Shown one piece after another: positions 32,338 through 44,945 of a stretch of DNA of 64,000 nt. How positions within the stretch are numbered: the first letter of the stretch is position 1; every line of letters begins with the position of its first letter. Origin of the DNA: Aegilops tauschii subsp. strangulata (Eukaryota > Streptophyta > Magnoliopsida > Poales > Poaceae); NCBI RefSeq assembly GCF_002575655.3, contig NC_053039.3, positions 45,695,290-45,759,289 of the forward strand, in the 5' to 3' direction. A model generated the notes under the pieces. It ran no database searches. It saw nothing but the letters and a program-made list of their open reading frames with translations, and was not told where the DNA came from. The position numbers were made by a program, and so were the translations under genes.

Positions 32338-35300
32338 GTGGCATCATGAGCCAGGTCTATGCGTAGATTCTATGCACGAGTAGAACACAAAGTAGTTGTG
32401 GGCGATGATTTGTTCAATTTTCTTGCCGTTACTAGTCTTATCTTGATTCGGTGGCATTGTGGGATGAAGCGGCCCGGACCGACCTTACACGTACTCTTAC
32501 GTGAGACAGGTTCCACCGACTGACATGCACTTGATGCATAAGGTGGCTAGCGGGTGTCTGTCTCTCCCACTTTAGTTGGATCAGATTCGATGAAAAGGGT
32601 CCTTATGAAGGGTAAATATCAATTGGCATATCACCGTTGTGGCTTTTGCGTAGGTAAGAAACGTTCTTGCTAGAAACCCATAGCAGCCATGTAAAACATG
32701 CAACAACAATTAGAAGACGTCTAACTTGTTTTTCCAGGGTATGCTATGTGATGTGATATGGCCAAAAGGATGTGATGAATTATATATGTGATGTATGAGA
32801 TTGATCATGTTCTTGTAATAGGAATCACGACTTGCATGTCGATGAGTATGACAACCGGCAGGAGCCATAGGAGTTGTCTTAATTTATTGTATGACCTGCG
32901 TGTCAATGAAAATGCCATGTAATTACTTTACTTTATTGCTAACCGTTAGCCATAGTAGTAGAAGTAATAGTTGGCGAGACAACTTAATAAAGACACGATG
33001 ATGGAGATCATGATGATGGAGATCATGGTGTCATGCCGGTGACGAAGGTGATCATGCCGCGCCTCGAAGATGGAGATCAAAAGGCGCAAGATGATATTGG
33101 CCATATCATGTCACTTTATGATTTGCATGTGATGTTTGTCATGTTTACATCTTATTTGCTTAGAATGACGGTAGCATAAATAAGATGATCCCTCACTAAA
33201 ATTTCAAGAGATGTGTTCCCCCTAACTGTGCACCGTTGCGAAGGTTCGTTGTTTCGAAGCACCACGTGATGATCGGGTGTGATAGATTCTAACGTTCGCA
33301 TACAACGGGTGTTGACGAGCCTAGCATGTACAGACATGGCCTCGGAACACAAGCAAAACACTTAGGTTGACTTGACGAGCCTAGCATGTACAGACATGGC
33401 CTCGGAACACAAGAGACCGAAAGGTCGAACATGAGTCGTATAGTAGATACGATCAACATGGAGATGTTCACCGATGATGACTAGTCCGTCTCACGTGATG
33501 ATCGGACACGGCCTAGTCAATTCGGATCATGTATCACTTAGATGACTAGAGGGATGTCTATCTAAGTGGGAGTTCATTAAATAATCAGATGAACTTAATT
33601 ATCATGAACATAGTCAAAAGGTCTTTGCAAATAATGTCGTAGCTTACGCTTTAGTTCTACTAAGATATGTTCCTAGAGAAAATTTAGTTGAAAGTTGATA
33701 GTAGCAATTATGCGGACTGGGTCCGTAAACTGAGGATTGTCCTCATTGCTGCACAGAAGGCTTATGTCCTTAATGCACCGCTCGGTGTGCTGAACCTCGA
33801 GCGTCGTCTGTAGATGTTACGAAACATCTGACATACACGTTTTGATGACTACGTGATAGTTCAGTGTGTGATGCTAACGGTTTAAAATTGTGGCGCCAAA
33901 GACGGTTTTGAAACGTCGCAGAACATATGAGATGTTCCAAAGACTGAAATTGGGATTTCAGACTAATGCCCACGTCAAGAGGTATGAGACCTCTGACAAG
34001 TTTCTTAAGCCTGCAAACTAAGGGAGAAAAGCTCAATCGTTGAGCATGTGCTCAGATTGTCTGAGTACTACAATCACTTGAATCGAGTGGGAGTTAAACT
34101 TCCAGATGAGATAGTGATGGTTCTCCATAGTCACTGCCACCAAGCTATTAGAGCTTCGTGATGAACTATAGCATATCAGGGATAGACATGATGATCCTTG
34201 AGCAACTCGCGATGTTTGACACCGCGAAAGTAGAAATCAAGAAGGAGCATCAATTGTTGATGGTTAGTAAAACCACTAGTTTCTAGAAGGGCAAGGGCAA
34301 GAAGGGATACTTCATGAAACAGCAAATCAGTTGCTGCTCTAGTGAAGAAACCCAAGGTTGAACCCAAACCCGAGACTAAGTGCTTCTAAAATGAGGGGAA
34401 CGGTCACTGAAGCAGAACTACCCTAGATACTTCGTAGATGAGAAGGCTGGCAAGGTCGACAGAAGTATATTGGATATACATTATATTAATGTGTACTTTA
34501 CTAGTACTCCTAGTAGCACCAGGGTATTAGATACCGGTTCGGTTGCTAAGTGTTAGTAACTCGAAATAAAAGTTGCGGAATAAACGGAGACTAGCTAAAG
34601 GTGAGATGACGATATGTGTTGGAAGTATTTCCAAGGTTGATGTGATCAAGCATCGCATGCTCCCTCTACCATCGAGATTGGGGTGAAACCTGAATAATTA
34701 TTATTTGGTTTTTGCCTTGAGCATAGACATGATTGGATTATGTTTATTGCAATACAGTTATTCATTAAAGGAGAATAATGGTTACTCTGTCTATTTGAAT
34801 AATACCTTCAATGGTCTTGCACCTAAAATGAATGGTTTATTGAATCTCGATCGTAGTGATACACATGTTCATGCCAAAAGATATAAGATAGTAATGATAG
34901 TACCACATACTTGTGGCACTGCCACTTGAGTCATATTGGTATAAAACGCATGAAGAAGCTCCATGTTGATGGATCTTTGGACTCACTCGTTTTTGAAAAG
35001 ATTGAGACATGCGAACCATGTCTATTAGTATATATGCATGAAGAAAGTCCATACAGACGGAATATTTGGACTCACTTGATTTTGAATCACTTGAGACATG
35101 CAAATCATACCACATGGGCAAGATGACTGAAAGGCCTCGTTTTCAGTAAGATGGAACAAGAGAGCAACTTGTTGGAAGTAATACATTTGATGTGTGCAGT
35201 CCAATGAGTGCTGACGCACGCAGTGGATATCGTTATGTTCTTACTTCACAGATGATTTGAGTAGATGCTTAGAATATTTACTTGATGAAACACAAGTCTG

Positions 35301-37539
35301 AATTATTGAAAGGTTCAAGTAATTTCAGAGTGAAGTTGAAGATCGTCGTGACAAGAGGATAAAATGTCTGTGATATGATCATAGAGATGAATATCTGAGT
35401 TACGAGTTTGGCACACAATTAAGAAATTGTGGAAATTGTTTCACGACTAATACCGCCTGGAACACCATATTGTGATGGTGTGTCCGAACATCATAACTGC
35501 ACCCTATTGGATATGGTGCATACAATGATGTCTCTTATCGAATTACAACTATCGTTTATGGGTTAGGCATTAGAGACAACCGCATTCACTTTAAATAGGG
35601 CACCACGCAATTCCGTTGAGACGACACCGTATGAACTATGTTTTAGAGAAACCTAAGCTGTCGTTTCTTAAAAGTTTGGGTCTGCGACGCTTATGTGAAA
35701 AAGTTTCAGGCTGATAAGCTCGAACCCAAAGCGGATAAATGCATCTTCATAGAATACCCAAAACAGTTGGGTGTACCTCCTATTTCAGATCTGGAAGCAA
35801 AAGTGAATGTTTCTAGAAATGGGTCCTTTCTCGAGGAAAAGTTTCTCTCGAAAGAATTGAGTGGGAGGATGGTGGAGACTTGATGAGGTCATTGAACCGT
35901 CACTTCAACTAATGTGTAGCAGGGCACAGGAAGTTGTTCCTGTGGCACCTACACCAATTGAAGTGGAAGCTTATGATAGTGATCATGAAACTTCAGATCA
36001 AGTCACTACCAAACCTCGTAGGACGACAAGGATGCGTACTACTTCAGAGTGGTACGTAATCCTGTCTTGGAAGTCATGTTGCTAGACAACAATGAACCTA
36101 CGAGCTATGGAGAAGCGATGGTGGGCCCGGATTCCGACGAATGGCTCGAGGCCATAAAATCTGAGAGGATCCATGGTATAGACTTTGAAAGAACTACTTG
36201 ATGGTCGTAAGGCTGTTGGGTACAGATGGATTTTAAAGGGAAGACAGACAATCATGGTAAGTGTCACCATTAAGAAAGCTCGACTTGTCGTTAAGATGTT
36301 TTCCTGCAAGTTCAAGGAGTTGACTGCGATGAGACTTTCTCACTCGTAGCGATGCTAAGAGTCTGTTAGAATTATATTAGCAGTTACTGCATTATTTATG
36401 AAATCTTGCAGATAGGATGTCAAAACATTGTTTCCTCGACGATTTTCTTGAGGAAAGGTTGTATGTGATACAACCAGAAGGTTTTGTCAATCCTGAAAGA
36501 TGCTAACAAGTATGCAAAGCTCCAGCAATCCTTCTAAGGATTGGAGTAAGCATCTCGGAGTTGGAATGAATGCTTTGATGAGATGATCAAAGATTTTGGG
36601 TTTATACAAAGTTCATGAGAAACTTGTATTTCCAAAGAAGTGAGTGGGAGCACTATAGAATTTTTGATGAGTATATGTTATTAACATATTGTTGATCAGA
36701 AATGATGTAGAATTTCTGGAAAGCATCCAGGGTTATTTGAAAAGTGTTTTTAATGGAAAACCTGGATTAAGCTACTTGAACATTGAGCATCAAGATCTAT
36801 AAGGATAGATCAAAAACGCTTAATAGTACTTTCAAATGAATATATACCGTGACAAGATTTTGAAGGAGTTCAAAATAGATCAGCAAAGAAGGAGTTCTTG
36901 GCTGTGTTACAAGGTGTGAGTATTGAGTAAGACTCAAGACCTGACCACGGCAGAAGAAAGAGAAAGGATGAAGGTCGTCCCCTATGCTTTAGACGTAGGC
37001 TCTACAATATGCTATGCTGTGTACCGCACCTGAAGTGTGCCTTGCCATGAGTTAGTCAAGGGGTACAATAGTGATCCAGGAAGGGATCACATGACAGCGG
37101 TCGAACTTATCCTTAGTATCTAGTGGACTAAGGAATTTTCTCGATTATGGAGGTGGAAAGGGGGTTCGTCGTAAAGGGTTACGTCGATGCAAACTTTGAC
37201 ACTAATCCGGATGACTCTGAGTAGTGAACCGGATTCGTATAGTAGAGCAGTTATTTGGAATAGCTCCAAGTAGCGCGTGGTAGCTGCATCTACAAGATGA
37301 CATATAGATTTGTAAAGCACACACGGATTTGAATGTTGCAGACCCGTTGACTAAAACCTCTCTCGTAAGCATAACATGATCAAACCCTAGAACTCATTGA
37401 GTGTTAATCACATGGTGATGTGAACTAGATTATTGACTCTAGTAAACTCTTGGGTATTAGTCACATGGCGATGTGAACTTTGAGTGTTAATCACATGGTG
37501 ATGTGAACTAGATTATTGACTCTAGTGCAAGTGAGAGAC
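32338..37539 (+). pseudogene. Decayed gag-pol interior of Angela-type element
   Basis: Primer-site relic at 32338. A gag relic lies near 33690-33790 (ATTATGCGGACTGGGTCCGT, a typical copia gag start), a GAG-pre-integrase relic at 34905-34990 (HCHLSHIG-like), and an RNase H C-terminal relic at 37315-37370 (LADPLTK-like sense with changes). Stops and indels occur every few dozen codons throughout. A ~63-bp duplication (GACGAGCCTAGCATGTACAG at ~33314 and ~33377) and a tandem phrase TTAATCACATGGTGATGTGAA (37400-37510) are present. Nothing here can encode a working protein. Confidence 0.8.
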
Positions 37540-39272
37540 TGTTGGAAATATGCCCTAGAGGCAATAATAAAATGGTTATTATTGTATTTCCTTGTTCATG
37601 ATAATTGTCTGTTGTTCATGCTATAATTGTATTAACTGGAAACCGTAATACATGTGTGAATACATAGACCACAACATGTCCCTAGTAAGCCTCTAGTTGA
37701 CTAGCTCGTTGATCAATAGATGGTTATGGTTTCCTGACCATGGACATTGGATGTCATTGATAACGGGATCACATCATTAGGAGAATGATGTGATGGACAA
37801 GACCCAATCCTAAGCATAGCACAAGATCGTGTAGTTCGTTTGCTAGAGATTTTCTAATGTCAAGTATCATTTCCTTAGACCATGAGATTGTGCAACTCCC
37901 GGATACCGTAGGAATGCTTTGGGTGTACCAAACGTCACAACGTAACTGGGTGGCTATAAAGGTGCACTACAGGTATCTCCGAAAGTGTCTGTTGGGTTGG
38001 CACGAATCGAGACTGGGATTTGTCACTCCGTATGACGGAGAGGTATCTCTGGGCCCACTCGGTAATGCATCATCATAATGAGATCAATGTGACTGAGGAG
38101 TTAGCCACGGGATCATGCATTACGGTACGAGTAAAGTGACTTGCCGGTAACGAGATTGAACAAGGTATTGGGATACCGACGATCGAATCTCGGGCAAGTA
38201 ACGTACCGATTGACAAAGGGAATTGTATACGGGATTGATTGAATCCTCGACATCGTGGTTCATCCGATGAGATCATCGTGGAACATGTGGGAGCCAACAT
38301 GGGTATCCAGATCCCGCTGTTGGTTATTGACCGGAGAGTCGTCTCGGTCATGTCTGCATGTCTCCCGAACCCGTAGGGTCTACACACTTAAGGTTCGGTG
38401 ATGCTAGAGTTGTAGAGATATTAGTATGCGGTTAACCGAAAGTTGTTCGGAGTCCCGGATGAGATCCCGGACGTCACGAGGAGTTCCAGAATGGTCCGGA
38501 GGTAAAGATTTATATATGGGAAGTCCTATTTTGGCCACCGGAAAATGTTCGGGATTTTTCGGTATTGTACCGGGAAGGTTCTAGAAGGTTCCGAAGTGGG
38601 GCCCACCTGCATGGGGGGACCCACATGAACGTGGGTAGTGGGGGCAAGGCCCCACACCCCTGGTCAAGGCGCACCAAGATCCCACCTTAGAAGGAATAAG
38701 ATCATATCCCGAAGGGTTAAGATCAAGATCCCTAAAAAGGGGGGATAACAATCGGTGGGGAAGGGAAATGATGGGATTTCTTTCCCCCACCTTTGCCAAC
38801 GCCCCAATGGACTTGGAGGGCAAGAAACCAGCCCCCTCCACCCCTATATATAGTGGGGAGGCGCATGGGAGCAGCACCCCAAGCCCTGGCGCCTCCCTCC
38901 CTCCCGTGACACCTCTTCCTCCCCGCTTGCGCTTGGCGAAGCCCTGCCGGGATCCCGCTACTTCCACCACCACGCCTTCGTGCTGCTGGATATCCATCAA
39001 CTGCTCCTCCCCCCTTGCTGGATCAACAAGGAGGAGACGTCCCCGCTCCGTACGTGTGTTGAACGCGGAGGTGCCGTCCGTTCGGCGCTAGGATCATCGG
39101 TGATTTGGATCACGACGAGTACGACCCCATCAACCCCGTTCTCTTGAACGCTTCCGCGCGCGATCTACAAGGGCATGTAGATGCACTCCCCTCTCTCTCG
39201 TTGCTAGATGACTCCATAGATTGATCTTGGTGATACGTAGAAAATTTTAAAATTCTGCTACGTTCCCCAACA
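37540..39272 (+). repeat. 3' LTR of Angela-type element
   Basis: Preceded by the polypurine tract GTGAGAGAC and followed by the TGTCG duplication. Confidence 0.92.
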
Positions 39273-41861
39273 TGTCGGCCACGGCCTACCTAAACACTCA
39301 AGTCTCTAGTCCAGGTTTATCGCCTATTCAGGTTCCATCCGTAGGGAGTCCGGCCGAGGTTTCCACACACGGCCCCGAACGATGTGTACAGGGTTCTGCG
39401 ACACCAAACGGGCGCCCGGCATACCCGGCCACGTGCCTACCGCATCACAGCCCACCCCTCGGGTCAGCGCTGCGCACGGCCTCCAGCATACTACAAACAC
39501 CAGAAACTACTTGCAACTCCTGGACAGAGGACAAGGGTGGTTAAGAAGCAGAGAGGGTCCATTGGTTTCAGGCCCAATGCATGGTAGTATCTGTTCATGG
39601 ATCACAAACACAGAACTCAGTTCCTGAGGACGGCTTCAATGAGACAACCCACCATGTACTCCTACATGGCCTCTCACCGCTACCTTTACCAAATCGTGTT
39701 CACACACTTAGCTCACAACAAGTAGGACATGTTCATCACTGTTCCAATTCATCCCCGATGAATCAGACCTGACACAACTCTAAGCATAGCAGGCATGACA
39801 AACAAGCATGAATGAGTAGGCACATCAGGGCTCAAACAACTCCTACTCATGCTAGTGGGTTTCATCTATTCACTGTTGCAATGACAGGTCATGCAGAAGA
39901 AAGGGGTTCAGCTACCGCAGCATGTAACAGTTGAATCGTTGTTGTCCTAATGCAGTAATAAGAGAGCAGGAGCGAGAGAGTGGGATTGTATCGGAACGAA
40001 TAAGGGGGTTTTGCTTGCCTGGCACTCCTGAAGATAGTAATAGCTCTTCATCGGTGTCATCGAACTCATCGTCGAAACCACGTCTATCGAGAGGAGACAA
40101 ATACCAGCAACAGAGAAGGAAACACAATCAATGTAATGCACAATATGATGCATGCTCATGACATGGCAATATGAGTGTGTTGGCCTAATGCAAGTACAAC
40201 CAGATGGATTTGGGTCATATTGAACCAAAGGTTCAACCCCAAATTCAAATTATGAATTCAAATAGTGCCTTATCATCTTTTGAGCTAAATAGCAGGGTTA
40301 AGTTATTTAAACATGCATGAAACCAATACAGATGGATAGATTGGATTTTTTTGATCATTTTTCATATATAATTTATTTCATTTGGAGTTATGGTTGAATT
40401 TCTATGAATTTTAGAAGTTTTTGGCATTTTCTGGAATTTCCTGAATAAGAGTAAATACAGAAAAAGCCATTACTGCGTCAGCATTGCGTCGGCATTGCCT
40501 CAGCACTGCATTAGTAGGTCAACTACGCTGACCCAGGTCAAACCTGACCTGTGGGTCCCGCATGTCAGTGTCATAGTGCTTGTTAGGGTCACTGACATGT
40601 GTGGTCGGGTCAACAGGTGACGTGGCCAGGTCAAACTGACCTATGGGGCCTGGGGGGTTTAGTTTAATCTAATCAAAACTAGCCAAGGTTAATTAGGCGG
40701 TGCAGCCCGGCTGTCAGTGGCTCTGGGGAGGGTTAGCTGGCCGTTATTAGCGCTAATCACGCGGCCACATCGGCTCGCCGGAGTTCAGCCGGCGGTGACC
40801 TCGAACCACGGCGGAGCCCGCTCGGAACTCGCCAGAGGACACGGGTCGACGCGCCAGGGGCCCAGAAGGAAGCCCGTGTCCGTGCGCATCTGGGGGGGGC
40901 AACGGGAGGGCGCAGGGTGGCCGGAGTGCGGTGGTCAGCGGGGCTAGCGGAGGAAAACGACGGCGGGGAGAGAGGGGTTCGGTAGAGGAGCTCACGGCGA
41001 GGTCGTTGGTGATCTCAGCGTGCTCGAGGACGTCTTGGTGATGATGAATCGGTCGACGACGGCCATCGGTGTAGAGGACGAAGATGGCGTCGACGACGGC
41101 GCTCCAGGGCGTCTGGCGTGATGTGGCTTGGTGGAGAGGACTACAGGGTCATGTAGGAGCTCGGGGATGCGTTGGAGAGGCTCGGGGATGGCCGTGGTCG
41201 TGGTGGTGCTCGTCGGCGGCGACGGCTGCGCTCGGGCGCGTGCGGGGAGAGAGCAGAGGAGTGGGAGGGGCGAGGAAGAGTGAGAGAGAGAGGCAGGGAG
41301 ATGCGTGGCACCACCAGAGAAGGCCAGGGCGTCGAGGGGGAGCGGCAAGCAGGAGGTGGCCGGGGCGCGTGCGTGCGCGCGTCGGGCACGCGCCGTCCTC
41401 CTGGCAGGGAAGGAAGACGACAGAGGAGGAGGCGGTGGTGGGCTGGGCCAGCTCCTAGGCCAGCCAGGTGGGCTGCAAAGGTGAGGCCAGGTAAGTTTTC
41501 CTTTTTCTTTCTGTTTTCTATTTTTCTGTAACATTTAGGGCTTTTCTAAAAATACCTAGATACTTCCAAAAATCATGAAACTTGCTCAAGCCTACTGTTT
41601 AGAATATATCCAACAGTAAACATTTCAGCTTACGATTAGTTGGGCATTTAAAATATTTTATAGCATTTAAATGCCCAAATGCAAATACTATATGATTTAA
41701 TTCAGTGACCTTATGTTGTCCTAGAAAAGTGTGCACCATTTTTGTCAGAGGTTCTAGACCAAGGCAAAGATGATGAACATTTTAGATGGGCATATTGGAT
41801 TAATTGAAAAATGATTTTAGTAAACCCTAGTTGGTTTAAGGGGGTGCTGGGGGTTCTGTCA

Positions 41862-42136
41862 TCCCCATTTCAACTTTCTGTAAAAAGTAAACATGACGCA
41901 TCACCAAAAGCTAGCACTAGTGCATTGCCAGAAGCTAGGGATATGACAATCACCGGATCCATTGGCGCCGGAACTGGCGACCCCTGGACCTGTTCCATCG
42001 GTCCACATTCCGCTTGTCCTTCCTTCTTTCATGCATCAGTCCACATTCCGCTTGTCCTTCCTTCTTTCCATGATCAAAGCTCCCTTTATGATACAATGTT
42101 CAAAATACACATGTATACCGTGTTGCGCTATGCACT
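41862..42136. other. Short unclassified segment with 36-bp tandem duplication
   Basis: The phrase CAGTCCACATTCCGCTTGTC with CTTCCTTCTTTC after it is present twice, at ~42000 and ~42036. Nothing else recognised. Confidence 0.45.
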
Positions 42137-43020
42137 TTTATTTTTTAAACAAGGCAAAAGATTTGCCATTTCATTTATTAAGAAGGAAGTTTTAAACAAA
42201 AGCCGCAAAGCGGCAAAAATGAAAAAAAATATAAGGTCTACTCCCGCGGCATTACAACACTCATGTGCTTTGCACCGGCCATCGCCCAAAGAGATACCTC
42301 CGCTTGGATCTTACTCATTAGAACCGTGGAAGGGATGACAGTGTTTCTGAAGACCCTAGCATTATGCTCCGTCCATATCTCCCATGAGATAAGCATCATC
42401 AGGGAGGGGAGCGCCTTAGGGGATCCAAGGCGAATCTGAAGGTGGCCATTCCACCATGCTCTCACCAAAAACATTGTCATCCATACCACCGTAGAGATGT
42501 GATGCATTCCAAGCCACAGAATAATATGGCTCCAAATGTGGGTGGTGTAGCGGCATTGGAAAAGGAGATGGGAAACCGACTCTTGGCATTGCTTACAAAT
42601 AGGGCAGAGGGCACAGTTTGGGCAGCCGCGACGTATCAGTCGATCTGATGTCCAAATCCTATTTTGAAGGACAAACCACACAAAGAACTTGCACCGTGGG
42701 GGCCCAAACCTTCCACACTGAATGAACGAGCCAAGGAAGTGAGACCCTCAAACTGAGCCTTGTAGGCCGAGGAAATAGAGTACACCCTATCCTTGGTGAA
42801 CTTCCAAATAATGGAATCTTCTATGTCATCAGTCAAATAGGTCATGGAAATCTTCTCCCAGAGGTTAGCAAACTGTTGAACATATGCGAGCAACAAGCCA
42901 TTGGAGATGTCATTGAGAAAAATCCAGTTGTTGTTCGTAAGGGCTTGCTGGACTGAGGAATTCTTGTTGTGTGAAATGGCAAAGATGCTCGGTGCTAAGT
43001 CACGGAGGCACAAGCCGTTA
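42137..43020 (-). mobile_element. LINE fragment, RT C-terminal region and 3' end
   Basis: On the minus strand: a SAYKAQFEG motif (~42750), then after a frameshift near 42680 the zinc-binding block CPICKQCQESVSHLLFQC and a WEIWTEHNARVF motif, the usual C-terminus of Triticeae LINE reverse transcriptases. The 3' end at 42137-42190 reads AATGGCAAATCTTTTGCCTT followed by an AT-rich tail. It is 5'-truncated, meeting the tandem repeat at 43020. No TSD identified. Confidence 0.8.
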
Positions 43021-43060
43021 AGTTCCAGAACTTAAACGGCGAGTTTCAAAACCTGGTTGT

Positions 43061-43355
43061 GCGCCCGTTTCCCACAATAACCATTGTAGCAGACGCAAAA
43101 AGAAAAAATACGGTCGTCTCCGATGTATGGAGATCCCTTGCCTATCCAAGGCTTGCTTTTGTCCACCCACTCGAACCATGTGCGCCCGTTTTCCATAGTA
43201 ACCGTTGTAGCAGCCGCAAAGAATGTACCGAGGTCCCATGCCTATCCAAGGCTTGCTTTTGTCCACCCACTTGAACCATAGCACCATGTGCGCCCGTTTC
43301 CCATAGTAACCGTTGTAGCAGCCGCAAAGAATGTACGGAGATCCCATGCCTATCC
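43061..43355 (+). repeat. ~113-bp tandem repeat, third copy cut by copia insertion
   Basis: GCGCCCGTTTCCCATAGTAA-type starts occur at 43061, 43182 and 43290 (spacing 121 and 108). Each is followed by CCGTTGTAGCAGCCGCAAAG and TATCCAAGGCTTGCTTTTGT. The third copy stops at TATCC (43355), where the copia element begins, and resumes with TATCCAAGGCCTGC at 61424. This proves the insertion point. Confidence 0.85.
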
Positions 43356-44387
43356 TGTTGGAAATATGAGCAATTTACCATATGATTTTATTAACGGAAA
43401 TACTAGATAAAGCATGACTAAAATAGCAGAGATAAAGCAAGTCATGCGATCTGACAGAGAGAAGGTAAATAACATCTGCAGATATGAACTAGAGCCGAAC
43501 ATATCTAGAATAGAGTAGAACAAGGAACTGCGACAGGACCTCTAATAGGAAAAGCAAGAACACGTACGGGACAGCAGCAACAACAGTAGCACTGGACTTG
43601 GGGTCGGTGTCCTCGGTAGCCATGTCGTCGAGGAGGTTGTCGACGTCGGGGATGTGGTCGTCGTCGGGGAAGTAGTCGTCGGAGTCCGAGGCGTCCGTGA
43701 TGAAGAAGTCAGTAGTCGCGTTGAGTGCTCCGCAAAAACCTTATCACCCTTCTCCCGTACAGGACTCAAAAGGCGCGGTTTAGGAGGCCTACTGTCCCGA
43801 CCTGTGGTGCACGCTGCAAGCCAGCATGGGGAAGATCGTAGTAGCAGCGCAGTGCTCAGGAACCGGTGGCAAGAGGAAGAAGTAGTTCTGGTGCGTCTCT
43901 CTGAGAGGAGCGACCTCCCTTTTATTGGCGCAAGAGAAGGAGGCGAGAGGCTGCACCGGGAGCTGAAGGCAACGAGGGAGACGAAACGAACAGGCAGCAG
44001 CCGAAGGGTGCAGTGTTCGTATTCAATATCCACTATAGCAAAAACCTTTCAGCTCCTGAGTGACCTTTCGTATACCCGTAGTGCGTGGCAAAAATTTAGA
44101 CATCGGCTCGGCTCATTCCCGCAACCCTCGGCGCGTCGTGACGAGGCGTGGCGAGGCGGGCGGCGGAGGAGGAGCGCGTGTGGATGTCCCTCTTGTTCTC
44201 ATGCTCATACAAGTGGGGAAAGAACCTCCCTTATAAAGAGGTCCAACTCCCTCTAAACTAGCAATGTGGGACTAAACTTTAGTTTCACCTCTTGCCTTGC
44301 ACGAATGGGCTGCGTGGGCCTCTAGGATTTATTAGGAATTTCTGAAACTGCTATTGGGCTAGGCCCAAATACACAAAAATTCCAGCA
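43356..44387 (-). repeat. 3' LTR of copia element (1032 bp)
   Basis: Carries a ~195-bp block (about 43917-44111) that is absent from the other LTR, the main reason for the length difference. Confidence 0.88.
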
Positions 44388-44945
44388 ATCCCCCACCAGA
44401 TTCCAGAGGCACACAAAATTTTCCTTTGGTTCCAAAACACTGTTTTATATACCGGTACTGCAGTGGAGACTGTTAAGTTGAACTTTCACCTAGAACTCTA
44501 TGCTACACTAGTAAGCAACTTGAACAGTGGACTGGGCCTTCAACTGCAAGTTTTCTGCGAATCTAGCTTCACACAAAGCCTTGACCGATACATGGCTACC
44601 GTGGGTCTTCCCCGCGGGTGGAGCTTATGCGTCATACTCCGAGACCTTTCATGAGTTTACTAGAGAGAACCCTACTCTCATAGATTGCGACGTTTAACAA
44701 TCAGACTCATATAGGTGCGTTCTTCAAAAGATGTTCTGCAGGACAACATCTCTGCTTCAAGGAGCCACTTAGAACACATTAAGATATACATCAACCTGCC
44801 ATGCAGATTAGGAGAGTATTGCATCTTTATGGAGTGGTATTGTTAATAGTAAGGATACTCTCCTCTTAGTTGATCAACAGCTTGTCTTCCACATCTAATT
44901 CACGGGTTCTCCGATCACAAAGAATAGGTTACCACTACGAACAAC

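Larger units (their letters stand above)
30606..39272 (+). mobile_element. BARE1/WIS/Angela-type copia retrotransposon, complete but coding-dead
   Basis: Two LTRs (30606-32337, 1732 bp; 37540-39272, 1733 bp) starting TGTTGGAAATATGCCC and ending CCCCAACA, with a perfect TSD TGTCG at 30601-30605 and 39273-39277. After the left LTR comes TGGCATCATGAGCCAG, a diverged initiator-Met-tRNA primer site. Before the right LTR is the purine tract AAGTGAGAGAC. The 5.2-kb interior keeps gag, integrase and RNase H landmarks, but no frame exceeds about 90 codons. By eye the LTRs differ at about two dozen sites (~98.6% identity). Confidence 0.92.
29288..41861 (-). mobile_element. Long LTR-like segment (possible solo LTR) split by Angela-type insertion
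   Basis: Begins TGTCAGGACCCCGACTC at 29288 and plausibly ends GGGGGTTCTGTCA at 41861, giving inverted TGTCAG.. termini. The two parts (29288-30605 and 39278-41861) add to ~3.9 kb once the inserted element and one TSD are removed. I recognise the left part as a common Triticeae gypsy-type LTR sequence lying in reverse, with a GC-rich block at 40780-41460 that gives meaningless open frames on both strands. The flanking pentamers (CTCAC and TCCCC) do not match, so the boundaries or the solo-LTR status are unproven. Confidence 0.45.

Noticed and set aside
32338..37539. Short frames in the Angela-type interior taken as genes
   Set aside because: They are fragments of decayed gag-pol between stops.
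40717..41534. Frames of 76-180 codons on both strands
   Set aside because: GC-rich LTR-like sequence open in several frames; low-complexity Pro/Arg/Ser translation.
43542..44256. Frames of 163 and 200 codons inside the copia LTR
   Set aside because: Both strands open in a GC-rich LTR; not conserved with the partner LTR, which lacks part of the block.
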